Source: Arcobacter sp.
GTDB taxonomy: Bacteria > Campylobacterota > Campylobacteria > Campylobacterales > Arcobacteraceae
Direction of reading: 5' to 3'
DNA: 5,720 nucleotides
NCBI GenBank assembly: GCA_030635995.1
Contig: DAOVXU010000115.1
Location: 1 to 5,720, forward strand
Shown here in pieces: positions 5,333-5,720 of the stretch (position 1 is its first letter; each line of letters opens with the position of its first letter). The notes under the pieces are model-generated. The model worked only from the letters and a program-made list of their open reading frames with translations, was not told where the DNA came from and ran no database searches. The position numbers and the translations under genes were made by a program.

Positions 5333-5720
5333 AAGCATTAGTGTTACTAAATATGGGTGGAGCAAGAAGTAAAGAGGAATTAAAAACATTTTTACACAAT
5401 ATGTTTAACGACAAAAATATTCTAACAATGAAAAGTCAAAAATTGCGTTCTATGATAGCTTCATTTATTGTATCATCACGACTTGATGAAGCTTGGAAGA
5501 ATTATGAATCAATAGGTGGAGAATCACCACTTCATAAACTTACAAATGATTTAGTGATAAAATTGCAAGAGGAATTAGGTGAAGAATATTTTGTAACAAC
5601 AGCTATGAGATATACAGAACCATTTAGCAGTGAAGCGTTAGATAAAATAAAAGAAAAAAATATAAAAGATATAGTTTTATTACCACTTTATCCACAATAT
5701 TCTACAACCACTACAAAATC
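5329..5720 (+). CDS. hemH: Ferrochelatase HemH, 3'-truncated by window edge
   Basis: Inserts ferrous iron into protoporphyrin IX (or coproporphyrin in some lineages), the metal-insertion step of heme synthesis. The first 130 residues are present and the frame is open to the right edge. Family motifs visible: N-terminal ALVLLNMGGARS (3-14), where most members have LNLGGP, followed by FLHNMFND (21-28), GGESPLHKLT (63-72), AMRYTEPF (92-99), and LLPLYPQYSTTTTK (117-130). The catalytic His and Glu expected in the second half lie beyond the window. The ATG overlaps the ABC ATPase stop (ATGA) and has a good ribosome binding site. Heme made here would supply c-type cytochromes and cbb3 oxidase, both represented by neighbouring genes. 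Confidence 0.95.
   Translation, partial: MKALVLLNMGGARSKEELKTFLHNMFNDKNILTMKSQKLRSMIASFIVSSRLDEAWKNYESIGGESPLHKLTNDLVIKLQEELGEEYFVTTAMRYTEPFSSEALDKIKEKNIKDIVLLPLYPQYSTTTTK

Noticed and set aside
1..5720. Mobile element, CRISPR, prophage or defence system
   Set aside because: No transposase, integrase, direct repeats with spacers, toxin-antitoxin pair or defence gene is visible; all intact genes are housekeeping-like and share the same AT-rich composition.

Overview
The window looks like ordinary chromosomal DNA from a member of the Campylobacterota (the former epsilon-proteobacteria), most likely a free-living or Arcobacteraceae-type lineage. The reasons are the very AT-rich sequence, the ccoI-ccoS pair for cbb3 oxidase maturation, a long QueH with a C-terminal extension, a tiny class I cytochrome c, and lysine/asparagine-rich proteins. 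The assignment is inferred from gene content and composition; no 16S or marker gene is present. No mobile element, CRISPR array, tRNA or rRNA is visible.

Layout from left to right. (1) Plus strand, 1-1598: the 3' part of a copper-type P1B ATPase (ccoI, cut by the left edge) overlaps by 8 nt with ccoS; both serve cbb3-type cytochrome oxidase assembly. (2) Minus strand, 3170-1606: an ATP-sulfurylase-like gene (sat family) followed 8 nt later by a small predicted lipoprotein of unknown function. This unit meets ccoS tail to tail with only 7 nt between the stops. (3) Plus strand, 3235-4341: queH, the last step of queuosine synthesis, divergent from sat across a 64-nt gap with overlapping -10-like boxes. 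(4) Minus strand, 4653-4381: a small periplasmic c-type cytochrome, convergent with queH; a 14-bp inverted repeat that includes the queH stop codon serves as a terminator, strongest for the cytochrome transcript. (5) Plus strand, 4745-5720: a compact stand-alone ABC ATPase coupled by an ATGA overlap to hemH (ferrochelatase), which is cut by the right edge.

Common theme: several genes belong to respiration and metal/heme handling (copper delivery to cbb3 oxidase, a c-type cytochrome, ferrochelatase), with queH (an Fe-S enzyme) and a sulfate-activation-like gene among them. Direction changes four times in 5.7 kb, so these are five short independent transcription units rather than one system.

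The points most worth a second look are the ATP-sulfurylase homologue, whose two nucleotide/sulfate-binding motifs are both altered while its HxxH and zinc-ribbon-like cysteines are kept; the orphan Opp/Nik-like ABC ATPase translationally coupled to hemH; and the unassigned C-terminal half of QueH. I did not find convincing evidence of a wholly new multi-gene system.
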